A program made the position numbers and the translations under genes. The notes below the pieces were generated by a model. That model worked only from the letters and a program-made list of their open reading frames with translations, was not told where the DNA came from and made no database searches. From positions 124,001 through 188,000 of the forward strand of contig NZ_JAUEPL010000006.1 of the NCBI RefSeq assembly GCF_030406405.1: 64,000 nt of DNA, in the 5' to 3' direction. Of this stretch, positions 1 to 8,033 are shown one piece after another (position 1 is the stretch's first letter; each line of letters opens with the position of its first letter). The stretch comes from Streptomyces ficellus (lineage in GTDB: Bacteria; Actinomycetota; Actinomycetes; Streptomycetales; Streptomycetaceae).

Positions 1-303
1 GGGATGGGTCGGCCTGGAAAGTGTGCCGATCATAGAGGCTCTTATGGCGGCCATTCCAGCGATGACGTCCAGTGGGGCGGGTGGGGTTGCTGTGGGGCAC
101 CTCACCCTCCACCCCTGCCCGATCGTTTCTGCGCGGGTCTGGCACGGGCCGGTCCCGCCACGATCGATTGTGACTGTCGGTGAACTTACCGGACCGGTGG
201 GGCGCGTCGCGGACTCACCCAAGTGGGGCAGTGGAACAGGGCGTATCACCATAAAACGTCACAGGGTGGTGGGACGTCCCGTATCCCGCATCCGGAGGTC
301 GAC
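1..303. other. Left-edge region without a supported gene
   Basis: No reading frame here has both a plausible start with a ribosome binding site and Streptomyces-like third-position GC. A short minus-strand frame from an ATG at 54 runs off the edge but uses ATA and AGA codons, which argues against it. The last 60 bases should hold the promoter of the metalloprotease gene that follows. Confidence 0.4.
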
Positions 304-1542
304 GTGGAGGGTCAGCAGACACCCGAGGGAGTGGAACGCCGCCTGCGGTCCACCGCCGCCGGGATCTTCGCTCTCCTCTCGCTCGCCGCGACCGGCCTCG
401 TCGCCGGGCCCGCGGTCGCCGCGCCGGCGGCGGGCCCGTGCGCCCTGCCGCGTACCGACGCCCATCACTCCCTGGGCCTGGACACCTGGAACACCGCCTA
501 CCCGCGCCCCGTCCGCGACCTCGACGCCGTCATGGTCTTCCTGTCGTTCCCGGACTCCCGGCCGCTGACCCGCCCGGCGGAGCTCGCCGCCGACCACTTC
601 CCCGCCACCAGCCACTTCTTCCAGCGGGCCTCGTACGGCAGGTTCACGCTGCGCCCGCACCCACGGCAGGAGTGGATCCAGATGCCGCACGCCTCCACCT
701 CGTACGCCATACAGCGCGACTGGGAGCCGGGCAGGCGCGCGGCCTACCTGCGCGACGCGCTCGCCGCGGCCGATCCGGTGGTCGACTTCTCGCGGTACGA
801 CATCGTGTACCTGGTCGCCGACCCGGACGCGCCGGGCGTGGACTCCGACGCGACGAAGGTCGTCAACTTCGAGACGCCCCTGCGCGCGGACGGCACGGAC
901 CTCAAGCGGGTGGTCACGGTGTTCGAGCGGCACCCCCCGGACCGCAATGTCCTGGCCCATGAGACCGGCCACGTCTTCGACCTGCCGGACCTCTACCACC
1001 GCCCCATGGACGGCAAGGGCGACTGGGACACCCATGTGGGTGACTGGGACGTCATGGGCAGCCAGTTCGCACTCGCGCCGGAACTCTTCGGCTGGCACAA
1101 GTGGAAGCTCGGCTGGCTGGACCGGCAACAGGTGCACTGCGTGGAAGAGCCTGGCAGCAGCCGTTTCACGCTGGAGCCGCTGGCGGCGGCGCCCGAGCGC
1201 GGCGTCTCGGTCGGTACCCGGCTCGCGGTGGTCAGGACCGGCGACAACAGCGCGCTCGCGATCGAGGCGCGGGAGGCGACCGGAAACGACGGCGGTACCT
1301 GTACGGAAGGCGTGCTGATCTACCGGGTCCGTACGGACGCGGTGTCGGGCGCAGGCCCGGTCGAGGTCGTGGACACCCACCCGTCGACCGGCGCGTGCCC
1401 GGACCGGTCGGTGTACCCGCCGCTGGCGGACGCGCCGCTGGGGGTGGGGGAGACCTACACGGTGCCGGGGGAGAAGGCGCGGGTGGAGGTGGCGGACCGC
1501 ACGCGTACGGGCGCGTGGACGGTGCGGGTCACCGTACCGTGA
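304..1542 (+). CDS. Secreted M6-type zinc metalloprotease
   Basis: A 412-residue extracellular protease. The zinc motif HETGHVFDLPDLYH fits HExxH with a downstream Asp, as in M6 (immune inhibitor A-like) peptidases. A basic N-terminus (VERRLR) is followed by a hydrophobic segment and AxA-type cleavage sites ending GPAVAAPAAG, so it is a Sec-type secreted protein. Four further Cys residues in the C-terminal half may form disulfides. I chose the GTG at 304 because a GGAGG sits 5 bases upstream; the frame is open further upstream to 223 without a better site. It stands alone and ends before a shared terminator. Exact substrate is not visible. Confidence 0.8.
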   Translation: MEGQQTPEGVERRLRSTAAGIFALLSLAATGLVAGPAVAAPAAGPCALPRTDAHHSLGLDTWNTAYPRPVRDLDAVMVFLSFPDSRPLTRPAELAADHFPATSHFFQRASYGRFTLRPHPRQEWIQMPHASTSYAIQRDWEPGRRAAYLRDALAAADPVVDFSRYDIVYLVADPDAPGVDSDATKVVNFETPLRADGTDLKRVVTVFERHPPDRNVLAHETGHVFDLPDLYHRPMDGKGDWDTHVGDWDVMGSQFALAPELFGWHKWKLGWLDRQQVHCVEEPGSSRFTLEPLAAAPERGVSVGTRLAVVRTGDNSALAIEAREATGNDGGTCTEGVLIYRVRTDAVSGAGPVEVVDTHPSTGACPDRSVYPPLADAPLGVGETYTVPGEKARVEVADRTRTGAWTVRVTVP

Positions 1543-1592
1543 CGTAGCGACCACGCAGAGCCCATACGCCGGCGTGCGAGAACCGGCGTACG

Positions 1593-1623
1593 AAAAAGCC
1601 CCCCGCTTCCGCGAGGGGCTTTT
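1593..1623. terminator. Bidirectional terminator
   Basis: A-rich arm, stem GCCCC(CC)GC / GCGAGGGGC with a TTCC loop, then TTTT. It separates the metalloprotease gene (+) from tRNA-Lys (-) and can serve both. Confidence 0.8.
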
Positions 1624-1631
1624 CCCGTCTG

Positions 1632-1705
1632 TGCGCCGCCAGGGACTCGAACCCCGGACCCGCTGATTAAGAGTCAGCTGCTCTAACCAACTGAGCTAGC
1701 GGCGC
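1632..1705 (-). tRNA. tRNA-Lys (anticodon CTT)
   Basis: A full cloverleaf of 74 nt on the minus strand. The acceptor stem is GCGCCGC/GCGGCGC with discriminator A. The anticodon stem GCUGA/UCAGC encloses the loop CUCUUAA (anticodon CUU), and the T-arm has GGGG-UUCGAGU-CCC. CCA is not encoded. The 5' end overlaps the 3' end of the next minus-strand gene by 10 bases. Confidence 0.95.
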
Positions 1706-2382
1706 CTGCTGACGTCGTAGACCTTAGCACCCTGGTCGGCGGGAGGAAAAATCGATACCCGCACCCCGGCGGCGGACGCCGACCTGGCCGCCCGTACACA
1801 GGCCCAGAGGAGTACCTCCGGCCCCGGCAGCCAGGGATTCCGGGTGTCCGGCGCGACCAGCCAGCGAGGCCCGCCGTCCCCGCCGGGGGTCAGCGCCGGG
1901 ACGGTCACCGCGTCCCCGGTGCCGTGGCAGAGCAGGGGCGGTACGGCGGCACCCCACTCCTCCCAGCCGAGCAGGGACGGCAGCCGCTGGGCCGTACCGG
2001 GGGCGCAGAACAGCAGCATCCGGCCGCGCTGCACGGCGACCGGGCCGGAGCCGGGCCCCTCCTCCCAGAGCCGGTCCAGCATGCGGCGGCCGAAGACCGA
2101 CTCCACGTTCACCACGTCGAACACCGTGCCGCACGGCAGCACCGCCGGGGCGGTCGGCCGGTTCTCCCACAGCGCGAGCGTGGAGCGGGGGTGCGCGGCG
2201 GCCGACGTCAGCCAGTCGGCTCCGGCGGCGGTGACGTGCGTGGCGTGGTGCCGGCCCTCGTCCCGCAGGAAGCGGAAGGCGTCGGACCGTTGTCCGTCGT
2301 GTCGCTGTCCCTCGTGTCGCTGTCCGTCGAGGTGTTGTGCGTCGTGGAGGTCGTCTCGCAGCCATGCGCTCATGGCATCCAC
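1696..2382 (-). CDS. Primase/polymerase-like (prim-pol N-terminal type) protein
   Basis: A 228-residue soluble protein. The motif around residues 70-95 (LALWENRPTAPAVLPCGTVFDVVNVE) resembles short Streptomyces proteins annotated as bifunctional DNA primase/polymerase N-terminal-like, which keep part of the AEP fold. I see no full catalytic set, so primase activity is doubtful. The N-terminus carries a hydrophilic His/Gln/Arg-rich repeat (GQRHEGQRHDGQR), mirrored in the DNA by a roughly 15-bp tandem repeat. ATG at 2382 and ATG at 2373 are both possible; neither has a strong ribosome binding site. Its TAG stop lies inside the tRNA-Lys gene on the same strand. Confidence 0.55.
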   Translation of the reverse strand: MDAMSAWLRDDLHDAQHLDGQRHEGQRHDGQRSDAFRFLRDEGRHHATHVTAAGADWLTSAAAHPRSTLALWENRPTAPAVLPCGTVFDVVNVESVFGRRMLDRLWEEGPGSGPVAVQRGRMLLFCAPGTAQRLPSLLGWEEWGAAVPPLLCHGTGDAVTVPALTPGGDGGPRWLVAPDTRNPWLPGPEVLLWACVRAARSASAAGVRVSIFPPADQGAKVYDVSRRR

Positions 2383-2710
2383 ATCTACCGGCTGTGACGG
2401 AACGGTTCCGGCGGGTTCATGGAAATCGGGACAGGATGGGGTGGGAGGGAGTATCTTTCGCCGCCGTCATATGCCATCCGGCTACTCCGCCGTAGTCGGC
2501 GTTTCTGCCCCCTCGTCCGCCGCGGCGCGCGCCCTGTCGTCCCGGCTCCGGCGCATGCCCGCTCGGAGCCCGGCTGCGGGCCTGCCTACTTGTCCGGGCC
2601 CGGCGCGCGCCCTGTCGCCCCGGCTGCGGGCCTGCCTACTTGTCCGGGCCCGGCGCTGCCCGCTCGGTCCCGGCCGCGGCGCGCGCCTGCTCGTCCCGCC
2701 CCGCGTCGGC
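2383..2710. other. Intergenic region with tandem repeats
   Basis: It lies between two minus-strand genes. The half near 2711 contains the 50-bp tandem duplication listed separately. The half near 2383 should carry the promoter of the primase-like gene. I see no gene. Confidence 0.6.
2571..2670. repeat. Two-copy 50-bp tandem repeat
   Basis: Two units start at 2571 and 2621. They are identical over their first 35 bases (CGGCTGCGGGCCTGCC...) and then diverge. A partial third copy is seen at about 2523-2546. On the minus strand each unit contains CCCGGACAAGTAGGC, close to the end of the adjacent gene (GGACGAGTAGGCC, ...LDE-stop). The stop-codon region of that gene therefore appears to have been copied downstream. 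Confidence 0.75.
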
Positions 2711-3064
2711 CTACTCGTCCAGGCCGCGGCCGCCGGCGCGGATCAGGTCCCGGCCGAACTCGATCATCTTCCTGGCGTAGTCCTCGGTCCACTCCGCCCG
2801 CTCGGCGATGTCCGCGGCCGTCAGCCGGTCGAACCGCCGCGGATCCGCGAGCTGCGCGGCCGCGACCGCCTGGAACTCGACCGCCCGGTCGGTCGCCGCC
2901 CGGAACGCCAGCGCCAGTTCGGTGGAGCGCGCGAGGAGCTCCCGGGGGTCGTCCATCGACTCCAGGTCGAAGAAGTGCTCGGGGTCGGAGGCGGCCTCCG
3001 CCGGCTCGAAGAGCAGGGGCGCGGGCCTCAGCCGCCGCTGCTCGCCCCGCTCGGTCTCCGCCAT
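2711..3064 (-). CDS. Small acidic protein of the nuclease-helicase operon
   Basis: A 117-residue protein with no family I recognise. It starts MAETERGEQ and is predicted mostly helical (DPRELLARSTELALAFRAA... LTAADIAERAEWTEDYARKMIEFG). It has no Cys cluster, signal peptide or membrane segment. I chose ATG 3064 because AGGAGAGGG lies just upstream; the frame stays open further 5' without a site. It follows the helicase gene by about 110 bases on the same strand, so it may be the last member of that operon. Role unknown. Confidence 0.65.
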   Translation of the reverse strand: MAETERGEQRRLRPAPLLFEPAEAASDPEHFFDLESMDDPRELLARSTELALAFRAATDRAVEFQAVAAAQLADPRRFDRLTAADIAERAEWTEDYARKMIEFGRDLIRAGGRGLDE

Positions 3065-3175
3065 GTCCCTCTCCTCTGCTCCCCGGCCCCCCGCCCTCCG
3101 GTCGGCCAACGTCCATTGTCCCGCTCCGCGCAACCCCGCACCCCGCGCCCGGCATTCCGCGCCCGGCAGCCCGCA

Positions 3176-4504
3176 CTACGGTGCCCAGCTCACCCGGTGC
3201 TCCGACAGGTGCGACAGCACCGCGTGGTTGGCCTCCCACCCGTCCGGGAACTTCACCGTGACGCCCAGCTGCACCGGCTCCGTCGAGGGATGCTCGTCCA
3301 GGAGCTCGGCCACCCCCGCGCGGCACACCACGATGCACGCGTGCCGGTGCCGCGACGCCAGCACGCACAGGCGGCCGGTCTCCAAGTGGAACGCCGTCGC
3401 GTCCGGGCGGCCGGACAGCGGGTGCAGCACGACCGTCACGTCGTACTCCCGCCCCTGGAGCCGGTTCGCCGTGTCCACCGTCACGCCCGCCACGCCGAGC
3501 CCCGCCAGCTCCGCCCGCACCGCCGCCGCCTGGTCGCGGTGGGCAGTGCCGACCGCGATCCGGTCCGGGGTGAGCGGCACGGGGGCCTCCGCCCGCTCGC
3601 TGGTCGCCGCCCCGCCCCGGTCCAGCAGCCGCCGCACCACCAGCGCCACCGCCCGTACCGCCTCGGGGTCCGTACGCGGGGTGTGCCGGGCGGGCAGCTC
3701 CAGCAGGCCCCAGCCCGACTCGGCCGCCTCGTCCAGCACACGGTCGGGCGCCGACCCGTCGGACGGCACCCCGAACGCCAGCCGCCGGTCGGCGGGCCCC
3801 GTCCCGCTGCGGAAGGGCGTGTACGGGTAGAACGCGTCCGACACCAGTGGCGCAGCCGATGCCGGGAGCCGCCACGACACCGGCAGCCGGTGCTGCGGCA
3901 GCTCCGGATTGTGCGCGAGCAGGGTGGAGACGGCGCTCGCGGAGGGGTCGTACGACAGCCCCGCCCACTGCTCGGCGCCCACCACGCTGAACGGATCCAG
4001 CTGCCCGGGGTCGCCCACGAACAGCGCCCGCTCGAACAGCCCCGCCACCGCCAGCAGCGCGTCCGACCGCATCTGGTACGCCTCGTCCACGATGGCGTGC
4101 CCCCACGGCTCGACGCCCTTCACGTGCGCCCACTTCGCGGCCGTGGAGATCACCACGTCGAGGCCGGCCAGGTCCGCCGCCTTCGCCGACTTCCGTACGT
4201 TGTCCAGGTCGTCCAGCGCCTTGTCGTACGGGTCCGACTCGTTGCTGTGCAGCCGGCCCACCGGCAGCTCGGGCTCCTTCTCGGCGAGCCGCAGCACCAG
4301 GTCGTCGACCTGCGCGTTGGTCTGGGCGACCACCATCAGCGGCCGGCCCGCCCCGGCCAGCTCCAGCGCGGCGCGCACGACGAGGGTCGACTTGCCGGCG
4401 CCCGGCGGCGAGTCCACGACGACGCCCCGCGCGTCACCGCGCAGGGTGTCGTCCAGGATCTCCCGGGTCGCCCGCGCGGCCTCCCTGCCGGGATCGAAGC
4501 TCAC
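3176..4504 (-). CDS. SF1 helicase core, Upf1/Dna2-like
   Basis: A 442-residue ATPase. Motifs in order are Walker A GAGKST (35-40), Ia VAQTNAQVDDL (59-69), Walker B VDEAYQ (139-144), motif III GDPGQLDP (164-171), motif IV HRLPVSWRLP, motif V VDTANRLQGREYDV, and a motif VI-like segment SRHRHA. The TNAQVDD and LQGREYDV wording is typical of the SF1B Upf1/Dna2 group. The protein begins only about 30 residues before Walker A, so it lacks the barrel and stalk that normally precede it. The GTG start overlaps the previous stop (GTGA), so translation is probably coupled to the 530-residue gene. It probably acts in DNA processing with the upstream nuclease; this is inferred, not shown. Confidence 0.8.
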   Translation of the reverse strand: MSFDPGREAARATREILDDTLRGDARGVVVDSPPGAGKSTLVVRAALELAGAGRPLMVVAQTNAQVDDLVLRLAEKEPELPVGRLHSNESDPYDKALDDLDNVRKSAKAADLAGLDVVISTAAKWAHVKGVEPWGHAIVDEAYQMRSDALLAVAGLFERALFVGDPGQLDPFSVVGAEQWAGLSYDPSASAVSTLLAHNPELPQHRLPVSWRLPASAAPLVSDAFYPYTPFRSGTGPADRRLAFGVPSDGSAPDRVLDEAAESGWGLLELPARHTPRTDPEAVRAVALVVRRLLDRGGAATSERAEAPVPLTPDRIAVGTAHRDQAAAVRAELAGLGVAGVTVDTANRLQGREYDVTVVLHPLSGRPDATAFHLETGRLCVLASRHRHACIVVCRAGVAELLDEHPSTEPVQLGVTVKFPDGWEANHAVLSHLSEHRVSWAP

Positions 4505-6093
4505 AGCAGGTCCTCCGGGGTCACGGCATCAGGGGCTTCCGCCACGTCGGTGCGCGGTGGGCCGCCATGCGTCCACGGCGTCTCCTCCGGGTCCGGCAGC
4601 TTGGGGCCCACCCGCTGGTCGTGCTCGAACAGCGTCCACACCAGACGGTCGCCCTTCTCCGGCACGGAGCCCTCCGCCGGTTCCTTGGACCGGCCCATCC
4701 GGTCCATCAGCCGCAGCACCAGCGCCCCGCCCTCCTCCTCGTACCGCACGAACTCCGCCGTCTGCGGCTTGCCGTCCAGCGAGCGGTACACCTTCCCCCG
4801 CTCGCCCAGGTGCGGCCGGTCATCCGTCCGCACGGTCAGCAGGGGGCGGGGTGAGGGCCGCTTCGACTCCGACCAGGCCATGGTCACGTCCACCACCTCG
4901 GCCAGGAACGCCTCCCCCGCGAGCCGCCGCCCCGCCAGCACCAGCGGGTCGTCCAGCGCCTCCTGCGCCTCCAGCTGCGCCTGCGCGCTCTCCCGCGCGG
5001 CCAGCTTGTTCGCCGCCGTCACGGCGTCGTCCCTGCGCGGCTGCGGCGGTTCGCCGGCCCGCACCCGGTCCCGGTGGCCGGTGAACGACCAGCGGTCGCG
5101 CGTCCACCGGTCCACGACGCGCGCGCCCGGCGGCAGCTCCCGCACCAGCTCGACCGCCCGCCACACCGCCCGCCACGTGGGCCGCAGCTGCGACGCGATC
5201 AGCCGCCGGACCTCGCCCTCGGCGCGGTACAGCGCGCCCAGCCGCTCGTCGGCCGCCTCACCGTCCTCCGCAGCCGCGAGCGCCTGACGCGCCCGGTCGT
5301 ACCGCTCGATCGCGGGCGCCAGCAGCCGGTTGTCGAACGCCGGATCGGTCGCCGGACCGGCCGGCGGGCACAGCAGCTGACCGTCCCGGTCCCGCGCCAG
5401 CTCCGCCCGCAACGCCGCCTCCGCGCCGGATTCACCCGCCGGGGGGTCGATCCAGGCCAGCAGCGCCCCCAGGTGCTGGTCCTCCAGCGACGACTGGCCC
5501 GTCGCCCAGTGCCGGTTCAGCAGGTCGGTCGCCGCCAGCAGCAGCGACGAGCCGGGCACCCGCGCCCGCTCCCCGTAGTGCGTCAGCCACCGCCCCAGCA
5601 GCGGCACGCGCGGCGGCGCCGGGAACGGCGTCTCCGGATCCTGCTCGGCCGTGCGCCGGAACCGCATGGAGCGCCCCAGCAGCCGTACGTACGCGATGCC
5701 CGCCCGGCTCGGCACGATCAGCTGCGGCGCGTCCGCGCACAGCTCGACCTCGACCTTCACCTTCTTGCCGGTCTCCGGGTCGGTCTCGTTCCGCTCCGCC
5801 GCCTCGACGTCGTCGGCGTACCCGTCGAGATACGGGATGACCACCTCCGCCAGATCCGCGAGGAACGCGAACCGCAGGTCCCGGTCGCGCGGCTGCGGCA
5901 CCACCAGCAGCCGCGGCTCCTCGGGGTCCGTCCCGACCAGCGCGCCGAGCGGCGCCCCCGCCTCACCGGCGGTCGTCAGCGGTACGAGGACGAGGGGGCG
6001 CCGCGACACATGCCGGTGCCGCACGGTCGCCAGCGGCTGCGCCCGCCCGGCCTCGACGGCCTCCAGCCGCGCGAGCGTGGAGATCAACGACAT
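4501..6093 (-). CDS. Unknown 530-residue partner between nuclease and helicase
   Basis: No family recognised. Residues about 1-190 look mixed alpha/beta. Residues about 260-380 are helix-rich and charged (ERYDRARQALAAAEDGEAADERL; NKLAARESAQAQLEAQEAL). Residues about 400-495 are beta-rich (KVYRSLDGKPQTAEFV, GGALVLRLMDRMGR, KGDRLVWTLF). This order of helical stalk then small barrel is what precedes the RecA core in Upf1/Dna2 helicases, so it may supply that part in trans; this is inference. ATG 6093 overlaps the nuclease stop by 10 bases, and the 3' end overlaps the helicase start by 4. No signal or membrane segment. Confidence 0.7.
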   Translation of the reverse strand: MSLISTLARLEAVEAGRAQPLATVRHRHVSRRPLVLVPLTTAGEAGAPLGALVGTDPEEPRLLVVPQPRDRDLRFAFLADLAEVVIPYLDGYADDVEAAERNETDPETGKKVKVEVELCADAPQLIVPSRAGIAYVRLLGRSMRFRRTAEQDPETPFPAPPRVPLLGRWLTHYGERARVPGSSLLLAATDLLNRHWATGQSSLEDQHLGALLAWIDPPAGESGAEAALRAELARDRDGQLLCPPAGPATDPAFDNRLLAPAIERYDRARQALAAAEDGEAADERLGALYRAEGEVRRLIASQLRPTWRAVWRAVELVRELPPGARVVDRWTRDRWSFTGHRDRVRAGEPPQPRRDDAVTAANKLAARESAQAQLEAQEALDDPLVLAGRRLAGEAFLAEVVDVTMAWSESKRPSPRPLLTVRTDDRPHLGERGKVYRSLDGKPQTAEFVRYEEEGGALVLRLMDRMGRSKEPAEGSVPEKGDRLVWTLFEHDQRVGPKLPDPEETPWTHGGPPRTDVAEAPDAVTPEDLL

Positions 6094-7304
6094 GACCCCG
6101 CCCCCTCCGCCGCCACCGGGGTCCGGGCGGCCGGGACAGCCCCCGCCTCCGCCCCGGTCTGGGCGACCGCCTCCGCCCGCAGCGCCGCCGCCCGCCGCAG
6201 CGCGGCCACCGTCGGGTCGTCCGGGTCGCCGGACTCCCCACGGGCCGCCGCCAGCACCGCGCCGACCGTCGTCAGCCCGCCCAGCTCGCCGCGCACCGAA
6301 CGGCCCAGCGCCTCCACGGCGCCCGCCTCCCGGGCCCGGTCGCGGCAGTGGAACGCCAGCTCGCAGGCGGCCAGGCACTCCGGCGCGTACGCGTGCGGGA
6401 CCGCCTCCACCGCCGCCGCCAACTGCTCCGCCGTGCACGCCTCCACGTCGAAGGTGAGCCCGTCCGGCAGCGCGGCGGCGATGTCCTCGATCCGGGTCAG
6501 CCGGGCCAGCTGCCGCCGCGTCACCGACAGTTGCTTGCGTACGTCGACCACCGACCCGGTCGGCTGGTTGGAGAAGTCCTTGGGGCACACCAGCAGCACC
6601 GAGTGCCCCACTTCCGCCCCGTCCGTCAGCGCCGCGACCCGCTCCAGCGCCAGCACGTACACGGCGGCCTGCCGGGCGGCGGCGCCCACCTTCGCCGCGT
6701 CCGCCGAGCCGTCGAGCATCGGGAACGACTTGATCTCGACGACCGTCCACCGCCCGTCGGGGTGCACCACGACCGCGTCCGGCTCCAGATACGCGGGCGA
6801 CCCGGCGACCTCCAGGGCCAGCATCGGATGGTCCAGCAGCGACCACGCCCCGGCCGCCGTGGCGTCGCGCAGCGCCAGAGCCGTACGGGCGGCGCGCCCC
6901 TCGGGCCCGGCCGCCGCGAGATCCGGCACCCGCACCCCGTCCGGCTCGGGCACACCCAGCAGCCGCATCAGCTCCATGCCGCCCTCGGCCTTCACCTTGG
7001 CCTCGAAGGCGTTGCCCCGCATGAACGCGAACTGCGACTGCCCATAGCCCGAAGGCGACCCGAGCGCGGACGCCAGCGCCGCCTTGTCGACCCCGGCGCC
7101 GTCCAGCAGCGCCCGGCGCTCGCAGCCGGGATTGGCGGCCAGCGCCGCCAGCGCGCGGGCGTCCAGCGGATGCGGCGCGGCGGTGGGGCCGCGCAGCTCC
7201 GCCAGCCTTCCCCAAGCGCTCGGCCGCGCTGGAGTGGGGCAGGCGGCAGGCCGGAGTGTCGTCTGCGGCGGTCGAACCGGTCCGCCGCCCAGGGATTCGC
7301 TCAC
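6084..7304 (-). CDS. RecB-family PD-(D/E)XK nuclease with probable Fe-S cluster
   Basis: A 406-residue protein. The nuclease motifs are MRGNAFE (95-101), PDAVVV (Asp176), VVEIKSF (Glu190, Lys192) and RQAAVYVLAL (QxxxY, Gln212/Tyr216). One Cys at 61 and a trio C310-x3-C314-x5-C320 bracket the core, as the 4Fe-4S ligands do in AddB, Cas4 and Dna2. It is the first gene of a coupled operon with the 530-residue partner and the SF1 helicase. GTG 7304 is the most likely start but has a weak ribosome binding site. A palindromic repeat (7207-7243) lies within the N-terminal coding part, so the first 30 or so residues may be recent. Substrate (DNA ends, phage DNA) is unknown. Confidence 0.75.
   Translation of the reverse strand: MSESLGGGPVRPPQTTLRPAACPTPARPSAWGRLAELRGPTAAPHPLDARALAALAANPGCERRALLDGAGVDKAALASALGSPSGYGQSQFAFMRGNAFEAKVKAEGGMELMRLLGVPEPDGVRVPDLAAAGPEGRAARTALALRDATAAGAWSLLDHPMLALEVAGSPAYLEPDAVVVHPDGRWTVVEIKSFPMLDGSADAAKVGAAARQAAVYVLALERVAALTDGAEVGHSVLLVCPKDFSNQPTGSVVDVRKQLSVTRRQLARLTRIEDIAAALPDGLTFDVEACTAEQLAAAVEAVPHAYAPECLAACELAFHCRDRAREAGAVEALGRSVRGELGGLTTVGAVLAAARGESGDPDDPTVAALRRAAALRAEAVAQTGAEAGAVPAARTPVAAEGAGSCR
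7207..7243. repeat. Dispersed Streptomyces palindromic repeat inside coding DNA
   Basis: CTTCCCCAAGCGCTCGG, a GC spacer, then CTGGAGTGGGGCAGG, with CCCCA/TGGGG arms. It matches the general form of a short palindromic repeat I know from many Streptomyces intergenic regions. Here it lies inside the N-terminal part of the nuclease gene. Confidence 0.5.
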
Positions 7305-7421
7305 CCGCGGAAGTCTCGCATCCGGCACTGACAATCGCCGGACGCCCCCGGAGCCGTGGCCCCGAGTTCCCGTGCGCGATGATGGACGGGCACCCCACTT
7401 GTGAACCCCAGGAGAGCCCTC

Positions 7422-8018
7422 ATGGCACCGCGGATCCTGCTCGCCCGGCACGGCCAGACCGAATGGTCACTGCTGGGCAGGCACACCGGCAGGACGGACA
7501 TACCGCTCCTGGAGGAGGGCCGCCGTGGCGCGAAGCTGCTCGGCGAGCGCCTCCACCGCGGTCCCTGGGACGGCCTGGACGGCGTCGAGGTCCGTACCAG
7601 CCCACTGGCACGCGCGCGGGAGACCTGCGAACTGGCCGGCTTCGGCGGCCGGGCGGAGCGCTGGGACGCCCTGATGGAGTGGGACTACGGCGCGTACGAG
7701 GGCATGACGCCGGCCGAGATCAAGGCCACCCGTCCGGACTGGTTCATCTGGCGCGACGGCGTCCCCGAGGGGGAGACGCTGGCGCAGCTGTCCGACCGCG
7801 CCGACGAGATCGTCGCCTGGGCGCGCTCGGCCGACCGTGACGCCCTGGTCTTCGCGCACGGCCACATCCTGCGCTCGATCGCCGCGCGCTGGCTGGGCGA
7901 GGACGTGTCGTTCGCGGCCCGTATCCGCCTCGACCCGACCAGCCTCTCGGCCCTCGGCTGGGCCTACGGCGCCCCCGCGATCGAACGCTGGAACGACACG
8001 GGGCACCTGGAAAACTAG
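7422..8018 (+). CDS. Histidine phosphatase (phosphoglycerate mutase-like)
   Basis: A 198-residue cytoplasmic phosphatase. The phospho-histidine motif is LARHGQTEW near the N-terminus. The second-site motif [14 protein letters not shown] carries the second catalytic His, with [17 protein letters not shown] in between, which is the standard branch-1 histidine phosphatase pattern. Length is usual for the family. ATG 7422 is preceded by AGGAGAG at 7-8 bases; an upstream in-frame ATG at 7401 has none. It is transcribed divergently from the nuclease operon. The family spans sugar-phosphate and nucleotide phosphatases, so the substrate cannot be named. Confidence 0.85.
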   Translation: MAPRILLARHGQTEWSLLGRHTGRTDIPLLEEGRRGAKLLGERLHRGPWDGLDGVEVRTSPLARARETCELAGFGGRAERWDALMEWDYGAYEGMTPAEIKATRPDWFIWRDGVPEGETLAQLSDRADEIVAWARSADRDALVFAHGHILRSIAARWLGEDVSFAARIRLDPTSLSALGWAYGAPAIERWNDTGHLEN

Positions 8019-8033
8019 GCCCTGCCTGGTGGA

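Noticed and set aside
1..54. Possible start of a minus-strand gene (MAAIRASMIGTL)
   Set aside because: Too short to judge, contains ATA and AGA codons that are rare here, and lacks a ribosome binding site.
1844..5287. An 1147-residue open frame on the plus strand
   Set aside because: It is antisense to four genes with clear motifs. Its composition (Arg/Pro/Ser/Ala) is the usual shadow of high-GC coding DNA.
6084..7304. Cas4 of a CRISPR system
   Set aside because: The nuclease motifs and Cys pattern resemble Cas4, but there is no cas1/cas2 or array, and the protein is twice the usual Cas4 length.
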